64,000 nt of DNA from Dyella sp. RRB7 (GTDB taxonomy: Bacteria > Pseudomonadota > Gammaproteobacteria > Xanthomonadales > Rhodanobacteraceae), in contig NZ_JAKWJS010000009.1 of assembly GCF_022761115.1 (NCBI RefSeq), forward strand, positions 1 through 64,000, read 5' to 3'. The notes below the pieces were generated by a model. That model did not search any database and was not told where the DNA came from. It saw only the letters and a list, made by a program, of their open reading frames with translations. Of this stretch, positions 8,472-16,916 are shown piece by piece (position 1 is the stretch's first letter; each line of letters opens with the position of its first letter). A program made the translations under genes and the position numbers.

Positions 8472-9920
8472 TCAGGCTTCGACGTCCTCGTCGCTGCCTT
8501 CCTCCAGCGCGGTCAGGCTGTCGCCCAGCAATTGCTTGGCATCGTCCCCGGACAGCGACTCCACGCCACGCAGTCGCCGCTCGATCGTGCGCGTCTTCTT
8601 GCCCGCGTCGCCAATGCTCTTGCTCACCGTGTTGAGCTGGCGCTCGGCCTTCTCCAGGATGCTGGCGAACTTGCCGAACTCGCTCTTCACCGCGCCGAGC
8701 AACTGCCACACTTCGCTCGAACGCTGCTGGATGGCCAGCGTGCGGAAGCCCATCTGCAGGCTGTTGAGTAGCGCACTGAGCGTGGTGGGACCGGCCACCG
8801 TCACGCGGTACTCGTGCTGCAGCGCTTCGAACAGCCCCGGCCGGCGCAGCACCTCGGCATACAGGCCTTCGGTGGGCAGGAACAGGATGGCGAAGTCGGT
8901 GGTGTGCGGTGGCGCCACGTACTTGCCGCGGATGGTCTTGGCTTCCTCGCGGATACGGCGTTCGAGGGCGATCGCGGCGAGGTTGGCGGCGTCGGCGTCG
9001 GCGCGCTCCTGCGCGTCGAGCAGGCGCTCGTAGTCCTCGCGCGGGAATTTCGCGTCCACCGGCAGCCATACCGGATGGTCGCGGTCGGCGCCCGGCAGGC
9101 GGATGGCGAATTCGACGCGGTCGCCGGAGCCGGGCATGGTCGCCACGTTGGATTCGTATTGGTCGGGCGTGAGCATCTGCTCCAGCAGGGCGCCCAGTTG
9201 GACTTCGCCCAGGATGCCGCGCGTCTTCACATTGGTCAGCACGCGCTTGAGGTCGCCCACGCCGGTGGCCAGGCTCTGCATTTCGCCAAGACCGCGCTGC
9301 ACTGCTTCGAGACGTTCGGACACCAGCTTGAACGACTGGCCCAGGCGCGTTTCCAGCGTGGTCTGCAGTTTTTCCTCGACGGTGGCGCGCATCTGCTCCA
9401 GCTTGGCCGCGTTGTCCTGCTGCATCGCGCCCAGCTTGGCTTCCAGCGTGGCGCGCACTTCGCCCATGCGCTTTTCGTTGTCGGCGGTGAGCGCGGCCAG
9501 GCGCTGCTGCTGCTGTTCGCCGAAGTGGTTGAGGGCGAGGGTGAGTTCCTCGCGGCTGCGGCGCGCGTCTTCGGTGAGGCGCTGGGCCAGTGACTGCAGG
9601 CCGACATCGGTGCGCTCGGTGAGCACGTCCAGGCGCTGGCCGAACTGGCCGATGCGCTCGTGCTGCTGCGCGCTCATGCTGCCCAGCTGTTCCTGCACCA
9701 GGCTGCGGAACTGGCCCAGCGTTTGCGCCATCTCGCCACGGCCGGCGCGCTGTTCCGTCGCCAGCGCTTCGCGCAGGTGGCGGTTGTCGTCCTTGAGCGC
9801 GTCCAGCCGCGCGGTGATGCTGCCGTCGTCGCGGCCGCGCAGCAGGCTGATCGCTTGCAGCGCGATCACCACCAGCACAGCGACAACCAGCACGATCAAC
9901 AGGATTTCAGTAACGGACAT
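8472..9920 (-). CDS. rmuC: DNA recombination protein RmuC
   Basis: 482 aa. An N-terminal membrane anchor (TEILLIVLVVAVLVVIALQAI) is followed by a long coiled coil (~40-200) and then the RmuC nuclease-like domain: TRGILGEVQLGALLEQ near 230-245, WLPVDAKFPREDYERL near 285-300, and FLPTEGLYAEVLRRPGLFE. E. coli RmuC limits inversions between short inverted repeats; the biochemical activity is inferred from a PD-(D/E)XK-like fold. Length and domain order are normal. Confidence 0.93.
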   Translation of the reverse strand: MSVTEILLIVLVVAVLVVIALQAISLLRGRDDGSITARLDALKDDNRHLREALATEQRAGRGEMAQTLGQFRSLVQEQLGSMSAQQHERIGQFGQRLDVLTERTDVGLQSLAQRLTEDARRSREELTLALNHFGEQQQQRLAALTADNEKRMGEVRATLEAKLGAMQQDNAAKLEQMRATVEEKLQTTLETRLGQSFKLVSERLEAVQRGLGEMQSLATGVGDLKRVLTNVKTRGILGEVQLGALLEQMLTPDQYESNVATMPGSGDRVEFAIRLPGADRDHPVWLPVDAKFPREDYERLLDAQERADADAANLAAIALERRIREEAKTIRGKYVAPPHTTDFAILFLPTEGLYAEVLRRPGLFEALQHEYRVTVAGPTTLSALLNSLQMGFRTLAIQQRSSEVWQLLGAVKSEFGKFASILEKAERQLNTVSKSIGDAGKKTRTIERRLRGVESLSGDDAKQLLGDSLTALEEGSDEDVEA

Positions 9921-10003
9921 GGCGACTCCCGACAGCTATGGCCGGCAAGTGTACGCGCTGGCGTCGCAGGAGCCGGGATTTCCCCGCGCTCCCGCGTCGA
10001 CGG

Positions 10004-11206
10004 TCAGAGGCGGAACGCGCCCTGGTCGTAGGCCTTGCTATAGGTTTTCCAGTCGCGCCGTACCTGCTTGGCGCATTCCCGGGTCAGCCCATGCAGCTCG
10101 CCCGGCCAGCGTTGCTTCTCGCTGAACGCGATCAGCTGGTCGGTAGTGGCCGAGCCCTGGCGGCCGCCGCTGCGCAGCTGGGCCCAGGCGGTGAGCTTGC
10201 CCATGGCGTCCAGCACGCCGTCGAGCCGTTCCAGCTTGCCCTGCCAATCGGTCAGGGCCACGCGGTCTTCGGTGGGTTGCAGGCCGCGCAGCACATAGGA
10301 TTTGCGGCCCATCGTCACCGACTGCAGGAACGCAGGCGAAATGGCCTGCATGCGGCGCTGCACCGACACCACGCGCTCGGCTTCGTTGGCCCAATCGGGC
10401 TGGGCGATAGCTAGGTGGGGCACCAGCGACGAAGGCACCGCCTGCTTGAGGTCGAGCAGGTAGTTGCCGTCGGGCGAGCCCTTGCCTTCGACCAGGATGG
10501 AATAGCGATCCACCCCCAGGCTGCCGGTGCCGGCGATGCGGCGCGCCACGTCGAGCACTTTGTAGAAGTCCGGGTCGGCTTGCTTGGTCGCGATCTTGTG
10601 GATGAGCGCGGTGACTTTCTCGCGCTGCTTGTCGGTCACCGGCAAGGCACGCCTGCCATCGAGGCGGATGGTGCGGTGCTTGCCCTTGCGTTCGGTGCGG
10701 CTGTCCAGGAAGCGCGAACGCAGGCGCCCGCGCAGGTCGTTGAGCAGTTCGCCGACCATGCCGGTGGCCGTCTCGCGTTCGATCCAGCGGGCCTTGCCCT
10801 GGCGCAGCGCCGACGTATAGGACGCGATGAAACGTTTGCACAGCAGGCTGGCCTGGTCGGTGCTCAGCTGCAGGCTCCCCGCTGCGATATGCACGCTGGT
10901 CAGCAGCCGGATGAGGTCCCAGGTGCAGGGCGCAAGGGCGGCTTCATCGAAGTCGTTGAGGTCGAAATAGACCAGCCGGTTGTCGCCCTTGTAGCTGCCC
11001 ATGTTCTCCAGGTGCAGGTCGCCGCACACCCAGGTGGGCGGCGCCTTGGACAGCAGCTTGCTGGACGGCAGCTGCGCATAGAACAGATGGCAGCTGCCGC
11101 GCAGGAAGGTGAACGGGTCGTGGCGCATGGCCAGGTACTTGCGCTGCAAGCGTTCGGGATCGCGCTTGGCGTTGTAGCTGCGGATGGATTCAACCACATC
11201 GATCAT
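10004..11206 (-). CDS. DUF2252 family protein
   Basis: 400 aa, a full-length DUF2252 protein. Family landmarks: RKYLAMRHDPFTFLRGSCHLFY (near 24-45), WVCGDLHLENMGSYKG (near 80-95) and VYFDLNDFDEAALAPCTWDLIRL. The GDxHxxN and D-x-N-D-F-D patterns recall aminoglycoside-phosphotransferase/kinase-like folds, but no reaction has been established to my knowledge. GGAGG lies just before the ATG. It follows rlmI by 19 nt on the same strand, so the two are probably co-transcribed. Confidence 0.85.
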   Translation of the reverse strand: MIDVVESIRSYNAKRDPERLQRKYLAMRHDPFTFLRGSCHLFYAQLPSSKLLSKAPPTWVCGDLHLENMGSYKGDNRLVYFDLNDFDEAALAPCTWDLIRLLTSVHIAAGSLQLSTDQASLLCKRFIASYTSALRQGKARWIERETATGMVGELLNDLRGRLRSRFLDSRTERKGKHRTIRLDGRRALPVTDKQREKVTALIHKIATKQADPDFYKVLDVARRIAGTGSLGVDRYSILVEGKGSPDGNYLLDLKQAVPSSLVPHLAIAQPDWANEAERVVSVQRRMQAISPAFLQSVTMGRKSYVLRGLQPTEDRVALTDWQGKLERLDGVLDAMGKLTAWAQLRSGGRQGSATTDQLIAFSEKQRWPGELHGLTRECAKQVRRDWKTYSKAYDQGAFRL

Positions 11207-11225
11207 GACCCGCCTCCGATGGTTC

Positions 11226-12401
11226 TTACATCACGCGGCAGAACACCGCTTTCAGGTAACGCCCTTCCGGCACATCGCTGCGGAACGGATGATCGGCGCC
11301 GGCACCGGCCGTATGCAGTACCTGGATCTCGCGTCCCGCATTGAGCGCCACCCGGCGCAGCATCTCAAGGAAATCTTCTTCGCTGACCAGGCCGGTGCAC
11401 GAGCAGGTCAGCAGCAGCCCGCCCGGCGGGATCACGTCCAGCGCCAGGCGGTTCATGGCGAAGTACTTCTTCAACGCGTCCATCACCTTGCTGCGGTCGC
11501 GGGTGAGCTTGGCCGGATCGAGGATCACCGCGTCGTACTGTTCGCCACGCGCCACCGCGTTGCGCAGCCAGTCGAAGATGTCGCCCTGCTCGAACACCGC
11601 CGGCACGTCGTTGGCGGCGGCATTGGCACGGGCGATCTCCAGGATGCCCGGGTCCATGTCCACGCCGGTGGCCTCGCGCGCACCCGCGGCCAGCGCGTGC
11701 ACGGCGAAGCCGCCGGCGTTGCAGCACAGGTCGAGCACGCGGCGGCCCTTGGCCAGGCGCGCGAAATGGTGGCGGTTCTCGCGCTGGTCGGCGAAGAAAC
11801 CGGTCTTGTGGCCGTAGCCCGGCGCGGCGTGGAAACGCAGCCCGTGCTCGTGCACCTCGACCGGCGCCGGCGCCTCGGCGGCGCGGCAATCGAACGACTC
11901 CTGCTTCTGCACATGGCTTTCGGCGAACCAGTACAGGCGCGCGCCGGGGAAGTGCCGCAACAGCGCGGCATGGATCGCCTCGCGGAACCGCCACATGCCC
12001 GCCGCGAAGTATTCGATCACCAGGATATCGGCGTAGCGGTCGACCACCAGGCCAGACAGCCCGTCACCTTCGCTGTGCACCACGCGCCAGGCATCGCTCA
12101 CGCGGTCGAGCTGCAGCAGCTCCTGGCGCAGCGCCACGGCGCGATCGATGCGCGCGGCGATCCACCCGGCGTCGATGGCTTCCGTGGGGTCGGTGGTGAG
12201 CAGGCGCAGTGCGATGCGGGCGTGCCCATTCCAGAACCCACGCCCCACGAAGCGGCCCTTCGCATCCTCCACATCGACCACGCTGCCGGGCGGCAGGCGG
12301 GTTTCGGGTTTGTGGACCTGCGCCGACCATACCCAGGGGTGGCCAGGGGCGCGGTCGGACTTGAGGCGGATGACGGGGAGAAGGGATTCAGGGGCGTTCA
12401 T
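11226..12401 (-). CDS. rlmI: 23S rRNA m5C1962 methyltransferase (RlmI type)
   Basis: 391 aa. An N-terminal PUA domain (VIRLKSDRAPGHPWVWSAQV through FVGRGFWNGHARIALRLL, ~6-75) is followed by a class I methyltransferase domain with motif I VLDLCCNAGGFAVHAL, motif IV ILDPAKLTRDRS and the catalytic-type motif TCSCTG. RlmI (YccW) methylates C1962 of 23S rRNA in E. coli. The ATG at 12401 fits the usual RlmI N-terminus; the open frame continues upstream only as antisense noise. The YccW-type PUA plus motif set makes this more specific than a generic methyltransferase call. Confidence 0.88.
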   Translation of the reverse strand: MNAPESLLPVIRLKSDRAPGHPWVWSAQVHKPETRLPPGSVVDVEDAKGRFVGRGFWNGHARIALRLLTTDPTEAIDAGWIAARIDRAVALRQELLQLDRVSDAWRVVHSEGDGLSGLVVDRYADILVIEYFAAGMWRFREAIHAALLRHFPGARLYWFAESHVQKQESFDCRAAEAPAPVEVHEHGLRFHAAPGYGHKTGFFADQRENRHHFARLAKGRRVLDLCCNAGGFAVHALAAGAREATGVDMDPGILEIARANAAANDVPAVFEQGDIFDWLRNAVARGEQYDAVILDPAKLTRDRSKVMDALKKYFAMNRLALDVIPPGGLLLTCSCTGLVSEEDFLEMLRRVALNAGREIQVLHTAGAGADHPFRSDVPEGRYLKAVFCRVM

Positions 12402-12450
12402 CCGCCCATGATAGCTGGTGGGCGGCGCTCGCCGGCCTTTTGCGCGGGTA

Positions 12451-12888
12451 TCAGCGCAGCCGCAGGGCCAGCCAGGACAGCAGCGCCAGCAGATTGATGC
12501 CCAGCCGCGACACCCCGGGCCCCGCCACCGCCAGCACGAAGCCTTCGCTGCCAAAGTGCCAGTCCAGCTCAAGCCGCGGCGCCATCTGCAAGGTGGCAAA
12601 GACATTGACGAAGGCGCCGCAGTGCAGCGCATAGCTCAGTACCGGCGTGGCGACAAGCGGCAGCTGCAACAGCTGGGCCCAGCCTGACAGCGTCACGCCG
12701 CGCTCGCTGCCTTCCAGCAGCAGCACGCCGGCGACCAGGACGAACACGTACAGCACCAGCGCGATCACCGCCACGATCGAGTCATGCGTGGAGCCGAACG
12801 GAATCAGCCGGCGCAACATATTGACCATACCGAAGAAGCCACCGGCCACTTCGAGGATGCCGATCAATCGGAAAAGGAAGTTGCGCAC
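12451..12888 (-). CDS. Small integral membrane protein, function unknown
   Basis: 145 aa if translation begins at the GTG at 12888 (VRNFLFRLIGILEVAGGFF). Four hydrophobic segments are visible: near 5-25, 38-58 (IVAVIALVLYVFVLVAGVLLL), 72-95 and 120-143. No family is recognised. GGACGGGG lies ~10 nt before the GTG; an internal ATG at M-V-N-M is an alternative start. It is upstream of rlmI on the same strand, 49 nt away. Confidence 0.55.
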   Translation of the reverse strand: MRNFLFRLIGILEVAGGFFGMVNMLRRLIPFGSTHDSIVAVIALVLYVFVLVAGVLLLEGSERGVTLSGWAQLLQLPLVATPVLSYALHCGAFVNVFATLQMAPRLELDWHFGSEGFVLAVAGPGVSRLGINLLALLSWLALRLR

Positions 12889-12982
12889 GTGCCGGGCCCC
12901 GTCCAAAAGCCGGGAGCATAGCTGATAGCTGCTCAGGCAAGCGCACCGCTTTCCAGCCGGTGCGCCGCCAGTCACAAAAGAG

Positions 12983-14119
12983 TCAGGACGGGGGAAATGC
13001 GTGGCAATCGATCCATTGCACGCCAGAGCCCTGGGTCTGTCCAGTCAGCCACGGCACCGCCGTCTGCGCCTTGGCATGGATGTCGTGGAACAGGATGACG
13101 CCGTGTCGCCACAGCAGCATCAAGGTGAGTACCCGCTGCTTGACCTGATCGGCATCGACTTTGGCGTTCCAGTCTTGCGAGTCGATATTCCACAGGGCGA
13201 CACGAAGCCCTTGAGCTTCGAAGAACGCGCCGCTATCGGCCCTGCGTTGCCCATACGGTGGCCGGAACAGCGGGACAAAACTGTTCGGCAGGTTGTCATG
13301 CACGAGCGCGATGCTGCGTTCGACCGAGCCTTGCCACTCCGGCCATGCACTGTGTGACTTGTGTTCCCAGCCGTGAGCGCCGACGCACATGCCCTGGTAG
13401 TCCCGGGCCAGCTGTGCCGCGGGCATCTGCTGCAGGCGTGACTGCAGCGGCTCGCCCAGCAGGAAGAAGGTGGCGTTGAGCTGCTGTCCGCGCAGCACGG
13501 CCAGCAGTTTGTCCGTGTTGCCGCCGGCGCGGGTCGGACCATCGTCGAAGGTCAGCAGGAAATGCCGGTCGGCCAGCTCGTTGCCGCTGAGTTCGCGTGC
13601 GGAGTAGGTATCCACTTCGCTGCTGATCCTGGGGAACAGGGCAGCCAGACGCAGTAGTTCATCCAGGTACGTGTGATGGAAGGCCTGGGCGGCCTGAAAC
13701 CACGCTGCGTAGCGGTCGCCTGCGGCCACGGTGAAACTGACAGCGGCCTGCCTGAAGGCCGCTTCGCCGGTCGAGCCCTGGCAGAACGGTTCCGTTGGCG
13801 TGCAGTGGGTTGCGGCCAGCGCGTAGTTCGTCGCCAGACGGTGCCAGTAGACCGTACGCATGTGCTCAACCGCGCCGTGGTCGAGATCCTTCAGTTTCAG
13901 CTGGTCGCGCAACGCGTCGTCGCTGAGCTGTTCACTCTCGGCGAGCGCGTGGGCGAAAGCCAGCAACTCGGCGCGTGAGGCACGATCGAATGCCGGCTGC
14001 GAGTCGATGGGATCGGGCCAGAGGCTCCGGTCGATCGAGGCCACCGCACTGGGGCCGGCGGCGTGAAGCGGGCTGCTGGCGATGACCAGCAGGCCGAACA
14101 AGGCGGTGAGCTTGCGCAT
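12983..14119 (-). CDS. Exported polysaccharide deacetylase (NodB domain)
   Basis: 378 aa with a signal peptide (MRKLTALFGLLVIASSPLHA). An N-terminal helical region (~22-180) of unknown role precedes a NodB homology domain. Metal and catalytic motifs are present: LTFDDGPT (Asp192, Asp193), HGWEH (His249, His253), RPPYGQRRAD and ILFHDIH near the C-terminus. Such CE4 enzymes de-N-acetylate peptidoglycan, chitin oligomers or exopolysaccharide in the periplasm or at the cell surface; which substrate applies here is unknown. The ~160-residue N-terminal extension is larger than in simple NodB proteins. Confidence 0.85.
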   Translation of the reverse strand: MRKLTALFGLLVIASSPLHAAGPSAVASIDRSLWPDPIDSQPAFDRASRAELLAFAHALAESEQLSDDALRDQLKLKDLDHGAVEHMRTVYWHRLATNYALAATHCTPTEPFCQGSTGEAAFRQAAVSFTVAAGDRYAAWFQAAQAFHHTYLDELLRLAALFPRISSEVDTYSARELSGNELADRHFLLTFDDGPTRAGGNTDKLLAVLRGQQLNATFFLLGEPLQSRLQQMPAAQLARDYQGMCVGAHGWEHKSHSAWPEWQGSVERSIALVHDNLPNSFVPLFRPPYGQRRADSGAFFEAQGLRVALWNIDSQDWNAKVDADQVKQRVLTLMLLWRHGVILFHDIHAKAQTAVPWLTGQTQGSGVQWIDCHAFPPS

Positions 14120-14137
14120 GAGGACGTTCCGACAATG

Positions 14138-14162
14138 AAAGCCCCCGGCGAGCGGGGGCTTG
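14138..14162 (-). terminator. Intrinsic terminator after the DUF2135/TPR gene
   Basis: Perfect stem AGCCCCCG / CGGGGGCT with loop GCGA (about 14140-14159). On the minus strand it is followed by TTTC and lies directly downstream of the gene ending at 14169. It separates that gene from the NodB deacetylase gene, which starts 19 nt further on. Confidence 0.7.
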
Positions 14163-14168
14163 TTGGGC

Positions 14169-15350
14169 TTACGGGTGAGCGCTGACGCGTTCGATGGCGT
14201 TGTCGTAGACCGGATTCGCCTTCTCGCGTTTGGCCGCCCGATAGTTCTCCAGCGCGCTGGCGGACTGCCCGGCATCCTCATACATCCTGCCAATGTTGTA
14301 GTAGGAACTGGCTCTTACCGTTGCGGCGGTGGCGCCGCTGGCGAGCGCTATCGCCTTGCGGTTGGCCCAGATGGCCTCGGCCTTGCGCCCGGCCTTCTGA
14401 TAAGCGAGGCCGAGGTTGCTATAGGCCTGGCCGTAGTTCGGATCCTGCTCGATGGCCTGGCCGTAGAGGGTAATGGCGTCATCGAGCTGGCCGGCGTGGT
14501 AGGCCTTTTCACCGCTCTGGTTCAGCGTGCGTGCCCGTGCGCTATCCACCGGTGCCTGGTTCGCCGCCACTACGTGATTCTGCTCGTTGCTGACGTCGCT
14601 CAGCGTGCCAAGCACATCCTCGGCATCGACCTTTACGCCTCGCAGCGTGTTGATGTCCTGGAACTCGCCTTCGCCGGTAATGCGGAACACCGTCCACAGA
14701 TTGCCGGGCTGGTTTTGCGGCACGTAGTAAGTGCGTACAAGTGATTCACCTACGTAGACGAAGACCTTGGCCTGGCTGGCAGACAGCGCGGATGTGCTCG
14801 GGTCGTTGCGGTCCGTGTAGTCGTGCACGGCATACACATAGGTTTCGCCCTGGTGCTTGCGCTCCAGCGTCACCGTTTCCGGCCCGAAGCCATTGGTGTC
14901 GTCGACGTCCAGATTGGCGTCTGCACCGCGCCTGCTGCGCCAGTAAATGTGGCTACCCGGATAAGCAATATGCGAGTCCAGGTCCTTGGGTGTATCGCCC
15001 CAGGTCAGTACCACGCGAAGGCCATCGAGATTCTGCATGACCGGACTGAGCGCGTAGGTCAGGCCAGCGCAGGGACATTTGGCGACCAGGTTGGAATAGC
15101 CGTCTTTCTTGATGATGATCAGTGATGCGCTATCGCCCAGCAGGCCCGCATCGAAATTGGCCTGGCCTTGGGCATCGGTCACCGCGCTGACCGACTGCTC
15201 ACCATTCTTCTGCAGGATGATCGATGCGCCGCTGATCTTCTGATCCTTGATCGTGGCGCTAAGCACCTGCACCCGAGCGTCGGCGGCGTGGACACCGCCG
15301 GCGGCGATCAGTGCCAGGGCAAAAAGGGACGAGCGCATGCCAAATACCAT
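14169..15350 (-). CDS. Exported YfaP-type DUF2135 protein with C-terminal TPRs
   Basis: 393 aa. Signal peptide to about residue 23. Residues ~25-100 look like a carboxypeptidase-regulatory-like beta domain (KISGASIILQKNGEQSVSAVTDAQG). A YfaP/DUF2135-like domain follows: LRVVLTWGDTPKDLDSHI, YAVHDYTDRND, VFVYVGESLVRTYYVPQ and LWTVFRITG. The C-terminal third (~280-385) holds three TPR-like helix pairs. AGGAAGC lies 6 nt before the ATG at 15350. YfaP proteins are often tied to surface or alpha-2-macroglobulin-like systems; here no such partner is adjacent, and the fused TPRs suggest a protein-binding role. Confidence 0.75.
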   Translation of the reverse strand: MVFGMRSSLFALALIAAGGVHAADARVQVLSATIKDQKISGASIILQKNGEQSVSAVTDAQGQANFDAGLLGDSASLIIIKKDGYSNLVAKCPCAGLTYALSPVMQNLDGLRVVLTWGDTPKDLDSHIAYPGSHIYWRSRRGADANLDVDDTNGFGPETVTLERKHQGETYVYAVHDYTDRNDPSTSALSASQAKVFVYVGESLVRTYYVPQNQPGNLWTVFRITGEGEFQDINTLRGVKVDAEDVLGTLSDVSNEQNHVVAANQAPVDSARARTLNQSGEKAYHAGQLDDAITLYGQAIEQDPNYGQAYSNLGLAYQKAGRKAEAIWANRKAIALASGATAATVRASSYYNIGRMYEDAGQSASALENYRAAKREKANPVYDNAIERVSAHP

Positions 15351-15479
15351 GATGCTTCCTGCAGTAGGTGGATGGAGTGACCGAGGCGCATCTTAGAGGC
15401 GGCTGGCGCGCAAACAAGGGCCGATTGCGGCCAAATGCATGGCAGTTGGCGCAGCTTTCTACGAAGTGGAGACGTTTCC

Positions 15480-16421
15480 CTACAGATCGTCGGCCAATTC
15501 GTGTAGGTCGGCGATGTGCTGCTCCCACCAGCGCGCCTCGGCGGCGAACGGAAAGGCGGCGGGAAACGCAGGGTCGTGCCAGCGCGAAGCGATCCAGCCG
15601 GCGTAGTGCACCTGGCGCATGGCGCGCAGGGCGGGTACCAGGGCCAGTTCGCTGAAGTCGAAGTCGCGCATCTGCTGATAGCCGTCCAGCAGCGACTGCA
15701 TGGCGGCATCGTCGTTGGCGAGCATCCACAGGTCCTGCACGGCGGGTCCCATGCGCGCGTCGTCGAGGTCGACGAAATGCGGGCCGGCGTCGGTCCACAG
15801 CACGTTGCCTGGATGGCAATCGCCATGCAGGCGTAGCTGGCGCACCGGGCCCACGGCCTGCAGCCGCGCGGCGACGGCGTCGTCCACGCGCCCGGCGGCG
15901 GCGCGATAGGCAGCATGCAACGACGGCGGCAGCAGCGACGCGGCGAGCACGGCGCGCATCGGCTGTTCGATCAAGGTGGCGCGATCGATGCGGCCACGAT
16001 GCTGGAAGGCTTCCCGCGCACCCACCTGGTGGATGCGTGCGATCAACCGGCCCAGCCATTCCAGTTGCTCGACCGACTCCAGCGTGGGCGCGCGGCCGCC
16101 GCGGCGTGGCGTGAGCGCGTAGCGGAAGCCGTCGTGGTGCAGCAGGGTGCGGCCGCCGAACACCAGCGGCGCCACCACGGGTATTTCCGCGTCGGCCAGC
16201 TCTTGCGCGTAGGCATGCTCTTCGAGGATGGCCGCGTCGCTCCAGCGATGCGGCCGGTAGAACTTGGCGATCACCGGCGCGGCATCCTCGATGCCGACCT
16301 GCCATACGCGGTTTTCGTAGCTGTTGAGTGCGAGCAGCCGTCCGTCCGGCCACAGGCCGCAGGCGGTGATCGCATCGAGCACGCGATCGGGGCTGAGCGT
16401 GGCGTACGGCTCCGCGTTCAA
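15480..16421 (-). CDS. srkA: Stress-response Ser/Thr protein kinase SrkA (YihE/RdoA)
   Basis: 313 aa from a TTG start. Kinase-like (APH/choline kinase fold) motifs: LNSYENRVWQVG, PVIAKFYRPHRWSD with the ATP-binding Lys, catalytic LHGDCHPGNVLW, and metal-binding VDLDDARMGPAVQDLWML. E. coli SrkA (~328 aa) is a cytoplasmic kinase acting in Cpx/oxidative stress and opposing programmed death. No ATG fits: the frame opens at L-N-A-E-P-Y-A-T-L-S, where TTG overlaps the TGA of the upstream thioesterase gene (TTGA, 4-nt overlap), suggesting coupled translation. Family certain, start codon less so. Confidence 0.9.
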   Translation of the reverse strand: MNAEPYATLSPDRVLDAITACGLWPDGRLLALNSYENRVWQVGIEDAAPVIAKFYRPHRWSDAAILEEHAYAQELADAEIPVVAPLVFGGRTLLHHDGFRYALTPRRGGRAPTLESVEQLEWLGRLIARIHQVGAREAFQHRGRIDRATLIEQPMRAVLAASLLPPSLHAAYRAAAGRVDDAVAARLQAVGPVRQLRLHGDCHPGNVLWTDAGPHFVDLDDARMGPAVQDLWMLANDDAAMQSLLDGYQQMRDFDFSELALVPALRAMRQVHYAGWIASRWHDPAFPAAFPFAAEARWWEQHIADLHELADDL

Positions 16422-16858
16422 CGCGGCGCGACCACGCGGGCGGGAATCACCGCCATCGTGATGCGGGAAATGCACACCAGTTCGCCGGTTTCCGTCTCGA
16501 TGCGGATCTCCCATACCTGGGTGGTGCGCCCGATATGCACCACGCGCGCGGTGCCCACCACGGTACCGCTGCGCACGCCGCGGATGTGGTTGGCGTTGAT
16601 GTCCAGGCCCACGGCGACTTCCTGCGCGGGGTCCAGCGTCAACATCGCGGCGGTGCTGCCCAGCGTTTCGGCCAGCACCACCGAGGCGCCGCCGTGCAGC
16701 AGGCCATATGGCTGGTGCGTGCGGTGATCCACCGGCATGGTGCCGCGCAGCCAGTCGTCACCGATCTCGGTGATGCGGATGCCGAGTGTCTCCATCATGG
16801 TGTTGGCGCTCCAGCCGTTGATGCGCTCGAGCGAGGGATCCTGTTTCCAGATGGCCAT
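16418..16858 (-). CDS. Hotdog-fold thioesterase (PaaI/YdiI type)
   Basis: 146 aa. Hotdog motifs: MPVDHRTHQPYGLLHGGASVVLAETLGS (catalytic acid region with HGG), GLDINANHIRGVRSG and VWEIRIETETGELVCISRIT. It is closest in layout to E. coli YdiI (MenI), an acyl-CoA thioesterase acting on 1,4-dihydroxy-2-naphthoyl-CoA and related substrates. The physiological substrate is not inferable, since Xanthomonads use ubiquinone. The ATG at 16858 suits the family; the longer frame would extend into the divergent reductase gene. Translationally coupled to srkA downstream. Confidence 0.85.
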   Translation of the reverse strand: MAIWKQDPSLERINGWSANTMMETLGIRITEIGDDWLRGTMPVDHRTHQPYGLLHGGASVVLAETLGSTAAMLTLDPAQEVAVGLDINANHIRGVRSGTVVGTARVVHIGRTTQVWEIRIETETGELVCISRITMAVIPARVVAPR

Positions 16859-16916
16859 GGCGGTTGATTCTCCAGCGGGGGGCCCGCATTGTCCTTCGAC
16901 TGCCGTCGCCGCGACA

